NCBI GenBank assembly: GCA_963693085.1
Contig: OY856409.1
Span: 1,332,884,415-1,332,948,414, forward strand
Source: Alisma plantago-aquatica
Lineage: Eukaryota > Streptophyta > Magnoliopsida > Alismatales > Alismataceae
Length of the DNA stretch: 64,000 bases
Direction of reading: 5' to 3'
The notes under the pieces are model-generated. The model was not told where the DNA came from. It saw only the letters and a program-made list of their open reading frames with translations, and did not search any database. Positions 11,829 through 23,701 of the stretch are shown in pieces (the first letter of the stretch is position 1; each line of letters opens with the position of its first letter). Both the position numbers and the translations under genes were made by a program.

Positions 11829-13224
11829 ATTTGTAACATCCCTGACCTGGGTTATGTGTTAACCCTAGATGTTTTGCCTAATAAGGTTGAGTAGATGCTT
11901 AATCTTATCTTGGTAAAAGTAATTAGGGCTCATGAGAAACTTATGTTTCAATTTTGGTCTTGTTTGAACAATGTTGAAGCAATGTTTGCTTATTTTGGAC
12001 TAAAGTGCAAATTTCCCAAGTTGAGGGGTTAAATTGCAAATGTTACATGATAAGATGTTCCTCTGATTTTGAGACATCATAAGAATGAATATGATGTAGT
12101 GGTACGGTTTTAACAAGCTTGGGCACCAAGATTAAGCTTGTAGAGCAATCCTTGTGCATTAAAACCTAGTTTTGGTGTAAAGTGCAATTTACCCAAAACC
12201 TAGGGTTCAATATGCAAATTACCACTTCAACAAGGTCCCTAATGTTTCTTGGAATCTTGTAGAGCAAATAAAATGAGAGGGGCGCCTCATTTGAATTAAG
12301 ATTGGAGGAGAGAGAATCTTGATATTAAAATAATCAAGATTTAATCCTAAGTGAAACCCTAATTCAATTTAGGGCAAAAATGAATGTATTAATTAAAGGG
12401 CCTTCAACCAAAATTAAAATTGTTGGATTCAGATGTGTGTGGATGAGCTTAAAGCCTTGCAAAGGCATGAGCATATCCTAAGGAGGTGAAATTCCACTCA
12501 CCATTATAATAAGAAAAAGAATTTCCACTCAAATATGGATATTCTTATTATAAGGGTTAAGGTGCTTAATTTCTTTTCCCTTAATTCATGGATAATGTAA
12601 GGGAACTCGGTGGGGATAGAGATGCCCTTGCATGCAAGTAACCAAGGGGGAAGTGGTGGCAACAATTTTGGAATTAAAATACTTTTATAAAGAATTTTCT
12701 CTCTCATCAATTTTCTTATAAAGTACCCTTTCCAAGCCAAAACAAAGGCTTTTTCATATTCTTTTCTTTCCCCTTGCTTGAAAAACGACCAAGGAGCTGT
12801 GTAGGATCAGGAGGACGACCCCCAACCTGTTGGTAAGGTTCTTGACCTCCTTTCACCTTGAATCCATGGTGAAAAACGAAAATCAATGCATGATTTCTTC
12901 ATATCTCAACCCCCTCTTCAATTCTAACCAATTCTTTTCACTCAAAGCTTGAGGACGACCCTTGGAATAGTGAAATGAGTTGCATACACCATTGTTTCTG
13001 TGAGCTTGGAGCTTTGGAGATCAATTGGAGGCGGGTTTTATAACTTGAACCCTTAATTTTATTATTGCAATCAATTCCTTATCAATTGGTGATCATTTCT
13101 ACATTTCCGAAATTTAGTTTGGTTGATTGATGCAACCTCCATGGAAATCACAGTATATTTCGTGAGTTTGGAGCTTCATGATGATGAAATCATCATAAGC
13201 ACGCACCTCCCCAAATATCTAGGG

Positions 13225-14125
13225 CAAACGGTTTCAATGTTGAGTCCAAACGGTTTCACTAAACGGTTTGCAAACCGTTTGGTGGTTTGAGTTCCAAACC
13301 GTTTGGAATGGTTGACCGTTTGAGATGGTTGACCGTTTGAAGATATATGCTGTGATGCTTGGGTCTTGATCCAATGGTTTCAAATGGGTTGATCTTGAAG
13401 GTTTCAATTGTGAATGATTCCTTAATTGCAAACCCTAATTGACTAAGTGTTGAATTTCCAATTGATTGAGATGATGTTTTGGGTTGATTGACCCAAACGG
13501 TTTCAAAACCATTTGGGGATTGCCCAAATGGTCTCAAGACCGTTTGGGGGTTACCCAAGACCATTTGGAGGTTTAGGGTTAAGTATGGCTAAGTGTTTGA
13601 AGGTCCAAAGGTACCAAATTGAATTGCAACTAAGTGCTGATTTGATAATCAATCCAATGGTTCAAAACCCTAATTGAATGTCATGGATTTTGTTGATGGA
13701 ATGGGAAAACAGTCTCAAGACCGTTTGGAGATCAACCAAACGGTCTCAAGATCATTTGGTGGTCATCCAAGACCGTTTGAGGTCAGGTCATATCATGTGA
13801 TGATGATAGTTCATCGATTTCAATTGATTTGGTTCCACAATGTCAACCATTGATGGATCCTCGATTTCAAAACCCTAAGTGATGGTTTGTTGATTATAAA
13901 CCCTAGTTAAATTGGGTTCAAAACCCTAAATTGAAGGTCTAATTGAATGGTGATTCATTGGTTCAATTGATGAATACCTTAGTGGCTCAATTTATAATTG
14001 GTCCATGGATTGACACCTTGAGTTGATTGAGTGTTGAAGTACCTTTTTGGTCCATGCGACTTTGAGAAGGTTTGTACCAAACGGTCTCAAGACTGTTTGG
14101 GACCAAACGATCTCAAACCGTTTGG
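13225..14125. repeat. Dyad cluster (AAACGGTC/GACCGTTT) in the 3' LTR
   Basis: This is the counterpart of the 5,580-6,465 cluster. Here more arms have diverged, for example 13,500 (AACCATTTGG), 13,530 (AATGGTCTCAAGACCG) and 13,745 (GATCATTTGG). Many are single changes of the AAACGG arm to AAATGG, a C-to-T type change. That fits decay at a CpG. Confidence 0.8.
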
Positions 14126-14727
14126 AGACCCAAAGTGAAACAGTTTCAATACCTACTTTGTCCAATTAGTTTCAAGTATAACTTGTTCAAATGGTTTTCA
14201 ACCAATTGATGTATGAGAACCAAGATCATTGAGGGTCTAAGTAATTAACTTTGTGAAGATCAACATGGTTAATCCATTTGAACATCTCATATAATTGAAG
14301 GTCCAATATGGTGAACCTATTTAGATACTTAATGCAATTGAAGATTTCAATGGTTAACCCAATTGATCACTTTGTGGAATTGAAAGTTTAATTGGTCAAT
14401 TCTTTTGAATACCTTATATAATTGATGGTTTAATTGATTAGACCATTTGGACATCTAATATGATCAAAGGTCAATCAACTATGTGATTATTAAAGATATA
14501 GACCCATGATGATTGTGAAGGTTAACCCTATCTATGTGTACTCAAGTGAAGAGATGACCTAGATTAATCTTGGAGTAGTTAACATCCTAAAGAGGATGAG
14601 AGATAGAATGAGAGAGATGAATGCTTATATAATTAAGCCCTAATTCTCTCATTATGATTAAACTATGTGATGAGGGTTGTTCCATAATAATGAGATCATG
14701 AAACCCTAATCAATGAGTCCTAAACCT

Positions 14728-15200
14728 AATTAGAGCAATGCTATGTGTAAAACCCTAATTAGAGCAATGCTATGTGTGAAATCCTAATTAGAGCAATGCT
14801 ATGTGTGAAACCCTAATTAGAGCAATGCTATGTGTGAAATCCTAATTAGAGCAATTCTATGTGTGAAACCCTAATTAGAGCAATGCTATGTGTGAAATCC
14901 TAATTAGAGAAATGCTATGTGTGAAATCCTACTTAGAATAATGCTATGTGTGAAATCCTAATTAGAGCAATGCTATGTGTGAAACCCTAATTAGAGCAAT
15001 GCTATGTGTGAAATCCTAATTAGAGCAATGCTATGTGTGAAATCCTAATTAGAGCAATGCTATGTGTGAAACCCTAATTAGAGCAATGCTATGTGTGAAA
15101 CCCTAATTAGAGCAATGCTATGTGTGAAATCCTAACTAGAGCAAGGCTATGTGTGAAACCCTAATTAGAGCAAAGCTATGTGTGAAACCCTAATTTAGGG
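14728..15200 (+). repeat. 29-bp telo-box array (3' LTR)
   Basis: There are about 16 copies of the same 29-base unit as at 7,063-7,600, with the same interspersed AAACCCTAA and AAATCCTAA junctions. The copy-number difference between the two LTRs shows that the array has changed length since insertion. Confidence 0.9.
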
Positions 15201-17500
15201 AAAAGTTGAGTGTTATCATAAATCCAGGGTGATGATGTAACCCTAACTTAGTGTAACAATGAAGGAAGCCCTAATTTAATGGAAATTGTATATCCTAACC
15301 CTAATTTGGGTATGAGGTAAGAGAAATGTTACTTGGATGTGAATAGAAAACATTAATCCCTAAAATGGGGTATGGTGCATGAAACCCTAATATAGGGTAG
15401 TGCCACTAATCCTATGTGAAGACCTAGCACTTGGTGATGTGTTGTGAAATTTTAATTTCACATAATACTAGGTGAATCCTTGATATAAAAGGATGATTAT
15501 ATGAAACTCTATTGAAGAGTATTACTAGGTGAAATCCAGAAATGTATGGAATATTCTATGTGAATCCTCAAGTTATAAATATGGAGAATACTATTCCTAA
15601 TAATGGAATAGTGATTAATGTTATGACAAATGTAACACCTAGAGAGGTTAGTAATGAATATCCTTATATTAATAGTTCCTAACTCAAGGATGAGTCCATA
15701 GTATTAGCAATGGTTGTATAATCTAAGTGAGTGACTAATGGCCAATACTTTACATGATAAATGTGATGAACTGGTGCATAAAGTATTAGGATGGGGAATA
15801 CCCTAATACAAGCTAAGTGTATGAACTCAAGTAAGATAAAGGTGTTGAGGGAAGTGATACATCAAGATATGATAGATATCACATCCAACACCCCAATATT
15901 GGTATACCTTGATGTGTTATAAGTCCAGGATAATTGGATGAATGATACATGAGATGTGCCATGTCAATGGTTACATTGAGATGCAATGTACTCTGTTGAA
16001 TGTAGGCTAACATGCCTTATGAAAAGGTTAATCCAAACCTATAAACTATGATGTAATCATATTCTGGTAAAGATGAGAGAGAAACTCATGTTGTGTGTTG
16101 GTAATTCATTTAATGGTGAATGATGAGAATAAATAAGTATGAATGAATACTTATGTTATCCATATTGATTTTCTTGTTATGTGAACCCTAATGCAGGGTA
16201 ATGCTATGTGAAACCTTAATATAGGGTGATGCTATGTGAATATCTAATGTAGAGTAATCCTATGTGAAGCTCAAATACAGACTAATGGGTTATGAATGAA
16301 TAAGATAACCCTTGTATTGCATGGCACTAATATGAAATTGTATCATGATTACTAATCATGCAGATATGTTGAAAAGATGATCATAGCCAGGTATGGGCTA
16401 TGATGCTTTGTTTATTGAGAATATTTTATAGGATTTATAAGCCTTCATATGCTTTGTGTAGTAAGAATCATTGAACTTTGTGTACTATGTGCAATACCTT
16501 ATGTAGCAAGAATCATGATGTCCTTGGTCAAATGATCTGAAGGTATTAAGTTACCTAATAAATGGTAACAACTGTTCTATGATGAGATAAGGGTTCAAAT
16601 ACTCTGATTCTGTAATTATGATGATGAACATGTTAAGAGATGGAAATGTACTTGATGAGTTGAGGGATTAAGATCCCAATACTTTGTGAAAAGAGTATGG
16701 CTACAGGCCATGACTCCACAATGACAATGCCAGGCATTAGATATATGATCTAAGCCTGAAGAGAGTTAATGTTGTGGTAATGATTCTATAGTGAATAAAT
16801 GTTATACATGTTTTTCATATTCCTTAAAGGATAAGTGACATGTTGTTCTATCAAGTTATAGCTGCAACGCGTTTGAAAAGAATGATGTTCTAATCTGTTA
16901 GACATTGAATTAACTGCTGCCAAACAAATATGATTCCTTTGTGTATATTTATCTTCTTAAGTTGCAATAATAATGTTTCTGGCGGAGAGTTATATCTCTC
17001 GCTGGGACAATTTACAATTGTCTCACCCCCGTGGGAATCACATTTTTAGGTGGACGTGGATGAGGAGGCATGAATCCTTCAGTAGGTGAAGGGCAGCGAC
17101 AACAGCAGCAGGGACAGCAGTGAAGTCTCAGGTGGGAACATTGGCTGTTATGCCTTGTATAGATGTAGATAAAGTCCTATGTGTCATCTCTATACTCTTA
17201 GGTCCTCGGAGTAGTAGTTAGTGCTTTCAAGATTTTGGCTCAGTGCCTCGAGATTTTATACTGCGTGTGTTTAGCTTGACAGGACAGTTAATGCTTGTAA
17301 TTCTTAAAAGGAGATGATACAGAATATGTACCTGTGAACAAGAAAGTAAATATGTTACTTTGGTTCTATGTGAGAAAGTTTTCCTTTGATGGATCTTTTG
17401 ATAATAAAAAAAGGTTTAATTTTTAGTGATTTTTGGTAATCCGCTGCTTAGTGAACGCTTCCGCATTAGTTAATTATGTTTTTATGAGTTGTATGCCACA

Positions 17501-17766
17501 ATGAACACCACTACAAACTGATCTAGATACGGTCTGAAAACCTTGTTCATCAGATCCAAGAAATCTGTCAATGCATTGGTTAGCCCAAATGACATAACTA
17601 CAAACTCATAATGACCATACTTAGTCCTAATAGCAGTCTTAGGCATGTCATCTGCCGCGATCCCCAACTGGTGGTATCCTAATCTCATATCTATCTTAGA
17701 AAACATTATATCACCTCTCAATTGATCAAACATATCATCAATCCTCAGCAAGTACTTTGCTATAAC
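17501..17766 (-). pseudogene. Ty3/gypsy reverse transcriptase, N-terminal piece
   Basis: The minus strand reads [22 protein letters not shown], the [13 protein letters not shown] block, and then [13 protein letters not shown]. The last codons of that run are the F-I of the catalytic F-I-D-D box. The D-D-I-L continuation is at 4,187 and below, so the 13.3 kb element landed between them. RT similarity stops abruptly near 17,766, and no gag or protease follows upstream. The gypsy element was therefore already truncated, or its 5' part was replaced. Confidence 0.92.
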
Positions 17767-17865
17767 CATATATTACACATAGATAATGATAGTCATGAAC
17801 CATATATGCTCTAATAAAAGAACAGAATATGAATTGTGTTTAATTATTCTTATGTCTTATATGGT

Positions 17866-18292
17866 TACTTAGACATTGAGTAATAAACCAATGAACAATT
17901 TTATAGACCCCAAAGCCAAACCAAGTTTTCCACTCCTTCAAGTTAATGTAGCACCAAGTGGCTTCACAACTTGGAGAAGTCTGTATGGCTAGTTTGTGTT
18001 AGATGTTCATGTATTGGGATCCTTAGAATGTGTGTGGGTGTTTAATGTATATTTATCATTGTAACTTAATATGAACTTATGTCTGTTTATGCGACTATGT
18101 CATATAATTTTCTTTCAAGATGGGGAATGGTAAATATGATATATTTGCAAATCTTGAAAATAATTATTTATTAATTTTTAACCACCTTAAAACACTTTTT
18201 CATAATTAATTGTTAACTTTTAATAATTTTAATATGAGGTATGGGGTTATCTCATTACCAACCTCGGGATCATCTATTATAATTATATTCTA
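17866..18292 (+). repeat. Old ~1 kb repeat, left copy, first part
   Basis: This stretch (from AATAAACCAATGAACAA to about TTATAATTATATTC) aligns along its length with 42,857-43,240, with many substitutions. The rest of the left copy resumes at about 38,511. The gap is the minus-strand RT element and everything nested in it. The identity of the repeat is unknown; it could be an LTR or an unclassified element. Confidence 0.7.
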
Positions 18293-18745
18293 AGAATTTT
18301 ATTTCCCTTTCGATGAATTACATCGAGATGGAAGGAAGACATGAAATAAGTTGTGCAGCCAATCCTTTCAGAATTGAAAAACCAATCCTCTAAAATACTA
18401 CATCCATTGACTTGGGGTTCATGACGTTACTATGCATAACATTTTGAACCCTCTTGAGAAGTTCCACAACCTCCACTTCTAAGAAACCAAAAGTGTCAAA
18501 TCTAAAAGGTATGAAAACGCGTTGATTGTAACAAACTCTTTCTCATGCTTGGCTACTTTGGCTAAGGCAGCTTTGAGAGTAGATTGTCCTACAATAAATG
18601 TCCCACCACTCATGTCTACAAGTGGAGAAAACCCTATTAGATCTATGCATGCATGCTTTCCTCCAACCCATCTAAAAATTAAGATAGCAGCCGATCTAAG
18701 TATTGATATCCCCTCCAACTAATCAGTCAAAAAGTTGACAGGTGC
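18293..18745 (-). pseudogene. RT-like element, C-terminal piece (possible endonuclease region)
   Basis: On the minus strand from about 18,740 the reading A-P-V-N-F-L, R-S-A-A-I-L-I-F-R-W-V-G-G-K-H-A-C-I-D-L, P-L-V-D-M-S-G and G-Q-S-T-L-K-A-A-L-A-K-V matches, from memory of the family, the C-terminus of a widespread plant reverse-transcriptase-like protein. The R-x-x-x-I-L followed by A-C-I-D-L could be a restriction-like endonuclease motif (R/K-P-D-I type), which is inference. A stop interrupts it near 18,718. The preceding part of the same reading is at 35,222 and upward, separated by the solo LTR insertion. Confidence 0.7.
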
Positions 18746-21700
18746 TATAACATCCCTGACATGGGTTATGCTTTAACCCTAGGTGTTTTTCTTAATAAAG
18801 TTGATTAGATTCTTGCTCTTATCTCTTGAAAAGTAATTAAGGCTCAATAGGAACTTATATTTCAATTTTAGTCCTTTTTTAATAATGTTGAAATGATGTT
18901 TTGCTTGTGTTGGACTAAAGTGCAAATTACCCAAGCTAAGGGATTAAATTGCAAATGTTACATGATAATATGTTCCTCATGTGTTGAAGCATAATGATAA
19001 TGAATATGATGCAAAGGTATGGCTTGTGGTAGCCTGAGTACCAAGAAAGAGCTGATTAAGCAATGTTTGTGCATTAAAACCTAGTTTTGGTGTAATGTGC
19101 AATTTACCCAAAACCTAGGGTTCAATATATAAATTATCACTTCAATAAGGTCCCTAATATTTCTTGGCATCATGTAGAGGCAATAAAATGAGAGGGTCAT
19201 CTCATTTGAGTCTCTTTGGAGGAAAGAGAATCTTGATATTAAAATAATCAAGATTTAAGCATAATTGAAACCCTAATTCAATTTAATACAAAAATAAATA
19301 AAATAATTGAAGTACCCTTTAATCAGAAGGTGAAGGATGAATTTGCATAAGTTTAAACTTCCTTGTGCCTTGAAAAGGCCACGAAATATCTCAAAGCAAG
19401 TGGATAACCCACTCACATAAAATAAAGAAAAGTAATATCCACTAACTTATGGATATTACTATTATATGATTAAGGTGCTTAATTTCTTTTCCCTTAATTC
19501 ATGGATAATGGAGAGGAATTCGGAGGTGAGGAAGATATATTTGCATGCAAGAAATTTAGGGGGGAGAGGTGGCACCAATTTTGTAATTAAAATATTTTTA
19601 TAAGGCATTTTCTCTCTCATTGATTTTTCTTATAAAAACACCTTTTACAACTCAAATCAAAGGCTTTTTTTAATCCACTTCTTCTCTTTGCTTGCAAAAC
19701 GACCAAGGGAGCTTTGGAGGATCAGGAGGACGACTCCCAACCTATTGGTAAGCTTCTTGACTTCCTTTCACCTTAATTCCATGGTGGAAATCGAAAATCA
19801 ATGCATGATTTCTTCTTATCTCGATCCCATCTTCAATTCTAACCATTCCTTTTCACTCAAAGCTTGAGGACGAGCCTTGGGATAGTGAAAGGAGTTGCAT
19901 CCACCATTTTTGATGTGAGCTTGAAGATTTGAAGCTCAATTGGAGGTGGGTTATATAACTTGAACCCATTTACATTACTATTCAATCATTAATTTTGTAA
20001 TTATGTTGATTTCTTCTTCTTCTTGATTTATTGCTTGTTGAAATTGGTAATTCCATGAAATCAGAAGTACTATGAACTACATGGAAGAAGGTATATGATG
20101 ATGACATCATCTTGGCCAATTTTACCAAAGAAATTCTATTCCAATCGGTTTCAACAAATTGTTCAATCGGTTTCAACAAAACCGTTTGAAATCAAATGGT
20201 TTCATCAAACCATTACAAACCAAACGGTTTCAAACCATTTGGAAGGGTTGACCACAGTTGACCATTTGGAGATTATATGCTAGTGTTGATGGTTGATGAC
20301 CCATTAAATCTAATTGATTGATTCCAAAGGGTTCATCAGTTGAAGGTTAAACAATTATCAAACCCTAATCGGGTTAAGTGCTGAAATTTCAATTGGTTGA
20401 TTTAAAATTTTGGGTTGATTAACCCAAACGGTCTCAAGACCATTTGGAGATCACCCAAATGGTCTCAAGACTGTTTGGAGGTCAACCAAGACCGTTTGGA
20501 GATCTAGGGTTGAGTATGGTTGAGTAATTGAAGATCCAGAGATATCAAACTGAAATGTAATCAATAGCTAATTTGATTATCAATCTAATGATCTAAACCC
20601 TAATTGAATTTCACAAATTTTAATGATGGATGGGGCAAACGGTCTCAAGACCATTTGGAGGTCATCCAAACGACCTCAAGACCGTTTGGAGGTCATCCAA
20701 ACGACCTCAAGACCATTTGAGGTCAAGTCATATCATAATTTCATGATGATTCATTGATTTTAATTGAATCAGTTCCACAATGTTAATCATTGAAGGTTCC
20801 TCGATTTCAAAACCCTAATTGAAGGCTTCTTGATTATAAATCCTAATTTGATTGGGTTCAAAACCCTATTTGATGGTCCAATTGAGGGATGATTTAATAG
20901 TTTAATTGATGAATGAATCAAGGATTCAATTGATAGTCGGTTCATTGATTGAGACCTTGAATTGGTTAAGTGTTGAAAGACCTTTTTGGTCCTTTCGGTT
21001 TTGAGAGGGTTTGTACCAAATGGTCTCAAGGACGTTTGGGTCCAAACGGTCTCAAGACCGTTTGGGTCCAAACGGTCTCAAACCGTTTGAAGACCCAAGT
21101 CCAATCGGTTTCAATACATTTCTTGCTTAAATGATTTCAAGGGCAATTTGCCCAAATGGTTTCAAACCGTTTGAATTCTGAGAGACCAAGACCGTTTAGG
21201 GTCTAAGTAATCAAAACCATTTGAGGTTCAACATGGTTAATCCATTTGGATATCTAATGTAATTGAAGACTCAATTGGTTAATCCATTTGGATATCTAAT
21301 GTAATTGAAGACTCAATTGGTTAATCCAGTTGGACATTTAATGTAATTGAAGATTCAATTGATCAAATCTTTTGGACACCTAATGTATTTAGATGGTTGA
21401 TACCCTTAGTAGGATTAATCATTGATGCATAATGATGCAATAATTCAATACATCATGCTAACCCTAAATGCATGTATTTGAATAAAGAGTAGGCTCAATC
21501 TAACCAAGAATTGAGTAGTAGACATCCTAAATAGGATGAGAGAGAGAGATTCATACATGTAAGATAATCATGTAGCAATCAAGCCTAACACATTCAAAAT
21601 AAGTGTGGTATACAATTAGGGTATGATCCTTGATAAAGAGATCATAAAACCCTAATTGAGTTGATTGATGAACTCGAATCCTAATTTAGGACAATTTTGA

Positions 21701-22998
21701 GTAAAACCTTAATGTAGGTTAACAATGAAACCCTAATCAAGGGTAATGTTAAAGTGAAACGCTAATGTTATGATGTCATGTGGAACCCTAAATTAAGAGT
21801 GAAGCCATATGAAACCCTAAGTGAGGGTGATGTCATGTGGAATTCTAATCAAGGGTGATGTCAAGTAAAACTCTAATGTAATGATGTGATATGAATCTTT
21901 AACCTAAGGAGAGGCTATGTGTTGATATGTGAAATCTTAATATGAAGTCCTAACCCTGATAAAGGGTAAGGGTATGTAAAACCCTAATCTTGGGTTATAG
22001 TGCATGAAACCCTAATGTTGGGCAATATGGTGATAAACCATAACCCTAATTTGGGTAATGGGATGAGTAACTCCAATTAATATGATTTGGGAAATCCTAA
22101 CTCTAATATGGAAATAGTAACCGTACTCTTACATTGTATAGTGTTGACATGTAATTGATATAACTGTTATCATGTACATTAATCATGCAGATATCATGAG
22201 ATTTTGGACATAGCCAGGTATGAGCTATGATGTTTTATTAATGTAATTGTGTATGAGCCTTGTAAGTCATAATATGTCATGTTGCCTAGTAAGAGGTAAC
22301 AAATGATCAATGGGCTTTAAGAGCCATGTGAAATACCTGTATTGCAAATATCGTGTTTACCTTGGTCAGATGACCTGAAGGTATTAGTCACCTGATAAGT
22401 GGTAACAAGTATTTTGATGAATTGAGGGTTTGAATACCCATATTCCATAATAATGATGTTGAGATATGAATACACTGATGTGAAAAGGGATTTGAGATCC
22501 CAATGTTCTATAAAGCTTTGAAAAGGACTTGATAAATGTAGTACTCGTTCTTTGTAGCATTGTTATAATGAATTATGTTTGAAAACATGATTGATGCTAA
22601 AAGAATATGGTAATGTATTTAATTAATCAAGTGAATCTTATCTTGTAGAGCCCTGACCATAGATCCATCATCGTCAGCAGTTTGGTGATGGTGAAATAGG
22701 TTTTTCCTATGGGAACTCCTGGAGGGCATACTTTTGAGTATGTAGGGGTTATGGGTGCAAATATCCTTACACCCTAATGGAGGAATTGATGTGAGGTAAA
22801 CATTAAATCTCTCAATCCTTCATTATATATGCCGGGATGGATGTATCACTAATCTCCCGAATGCCAGGATGGATGTATCATTAATCTCCCGATGATCTTA
22901 ATGTCGGATCGATGTGAGATAAATATAATATCTCTCGATTGCAAAGAGAGTACAACATGCCACTGTAACTCTAATAGAGAAGTTGCCAGTATACCCTG
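18746..22998 (+). mobile_element. Solo LTR of the large-LTR family, left part
   Basis: It begins TATAACATCCCTGACATGGG, a one-base change from the TGTAACATCC start at 4,193. It follows the 4,193-9,895 LTR feature by feature: opening block, GGTAAGC donor-like site near 19,746, and an AAACGGTC/GACCGTTT dyad cluster at 20,420-21,210. The 29-base array is absent; only irregular 'aaaccctaa' stretches occupy that place (about 21,640-22,100). The remainder lies at 34,241-35,216, after the copia insertion. With the copia element and its duplicate removed, the length is about 5.2 kb. It is flanked by GGTGC (18,741-18,745) and TGTGC (35,217-35,221), a four-of-five target duplication. There is no second LTR and no interior. 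Confidence 0.85.
20420..21210. repeat. Dyad cluster (AAACGGTC/GACCGTTT) in the solo LTR
   Basis: This is a third occurrence of the cluster, with dyads near 20,427, 20,456, 20,638, 20,668, 21,010 and 21,043-21,066. Two tandem direct copies occur near 21,043-21,090. A short direct duplication (about 54 bases, TTAATCCATTTGGATATC and following) lies at 21,237-21,345. The dyad form with a CA spacer is kept even though the surrounding sequence has diverged. Confidence 0.8.
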
Positions 22999-23327
22999 TG
23001 TTGACCTAGAGGTTATACATTACCTATATTTTGATAATGACTTAACCATTCCATTCATATGTATCTAATATGTGCGTTTAAGATTATTTGCAGGCATTAG
23101 GTACATGAAAAGGATCATATATACAAAGCCCTAGAATGGGCCAAGTGCAAGCCAAAATGGCTACAAGTGTGCAATTTAGGATTTCTATGTAAACGACCTT
23201 AGAACATCCATGTAATCACTTGTAATGATGAATTGGCTTGTAACTTAGAAGAGAAAATTGTTTGGGACAAAATTCACCAAGTGCTAATCACTTTTATTGC
23301 AAATTAAGAAATCAATTTCAGGCACTT

Positions 23328-23557
23328 GGTCGGTCGAGTTTCCCTAGCCTGAAACTCGACCGATCAACCTTGGTTGATTTCCTGAAGATTGCATCGGTCG
23401 AGTTGTGCACTCACAGAACTCGACTGATTGGGTAGTAGGCCTTTCCCAGTTGAAATGGTCGGTCGAGTTTCCTCAGAACAAACTCGACCAATCATTTGAA
23501 CATCGGGTTTCCTGCTACTTGATCGGTCGAGTTACACCCATTTAAACTCGACCGATT
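23328..23557. repeat. Four hairpins with CGGTCGAGTTT/AAACTCGACCG arms (5' LTR)
   Basis: Four imperfect inverted repeats lie at about 23,328-23,365, 23,393-23,428, 23,457-23,493 and 23,521-23,557. Each has a left arm close to TCGGTCGAGTTT and a right arm close to AAACTCGACCGAT, with loops of about 8-14 bases of unrelated sequence. The arms are conserved while loops and spacers differ, so selection or repeated duplication acts on the dyad itself. The set lies about 135-365 bases upstream of the TATA box. Confidence 0.92.
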
Positions 23558-23692
23558 GCACTGTACGGAATTTGCAGAAAAAGTAATATGACCGTTGGTG
23601 AATTGTTTGGGCAAAAATAGAGTCATTTTCTTGAACAAATATCGAATACTTTTGCATCCAAGTGTCCCACAACTTAAAGGGCAACCCTCAAC

Positions 23693-23701
23693 TATAAATA
23701 G
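23693..23701 (+). promoter_or_regulatory. TATA box of the Sirevirus-like LTR
   Basis: TATAAATAG is a canonical plant TATA box. Transcription would start about 30 bases downstream, giving R and a U5 leader of several hundred bases. The 3' LTR has the same box at about 33,400. Confidence 0.75.

Larger units (their letters stand above)
9896..11831 (+). other. Interior of the large non-coding element
   Basis: This is 1.94 kb between the primer site and the purine tract. No gag, protease or pol motif is legible in any frame, and stops are frequent everywhere. The only ordered structures are the 31-base tandem array (11,041-11,472) and a terminal stretch (about 11,796-11,831) that looks like the tail of a gypsy pol gene followed by a polypurine tract. 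What remains therefore appears to be cis signals for priming, second-strand start and possibly packaging. Confidence 0.8.
4193..17500 (+). mobile_element. Large non-coding LTR retrotransposon (LARD-like, Ty3/gypsy-derived)
   Basis: The element begins TGTAACATCC and ends ATGCCACA, flanked by the 5-base target duplication ATGAA (4,188-4,192 and 17,501-17,505). Two long direct repeats (5,703 and 5,669 bases) match nearly throughout. They enclose a 1,936-base interior with a tRNA-Met-type primer site at its left end and a purine tract at its right end. No open reading frame of retroelement type is present, so it must have moved with proteins supplied in trans. The sequence just before the purine tract (TTTCGGGGACGAAATTC, about 11,796-11,812) resembles the 3' end of pol in Tekay/Del-type gypsy elements, which suggests its ancestry. 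It interrupts a minus-strand gypsy reverse transcriptase within its catalytic box. LTRs occupy about 85% of the element, an extreme ratio. Confidence 0.93.
11832..17500 (+). repeat. 3' LTR (5.7 kb) of the large non-coding element
   Basis: It has the same start (TGTAACATCC) and end (ATGCCACA) as the 5' LTR and the same internal order. Differences are scattered point changes, a few per cent by eye, and about two fewer units of the 29-base array. The insertion is therefore not brand new, but its structure is intact. It is followed directly by the second ATGAA target copy and by gypsy RT codons on the minus strand. Confidence 0.92.
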
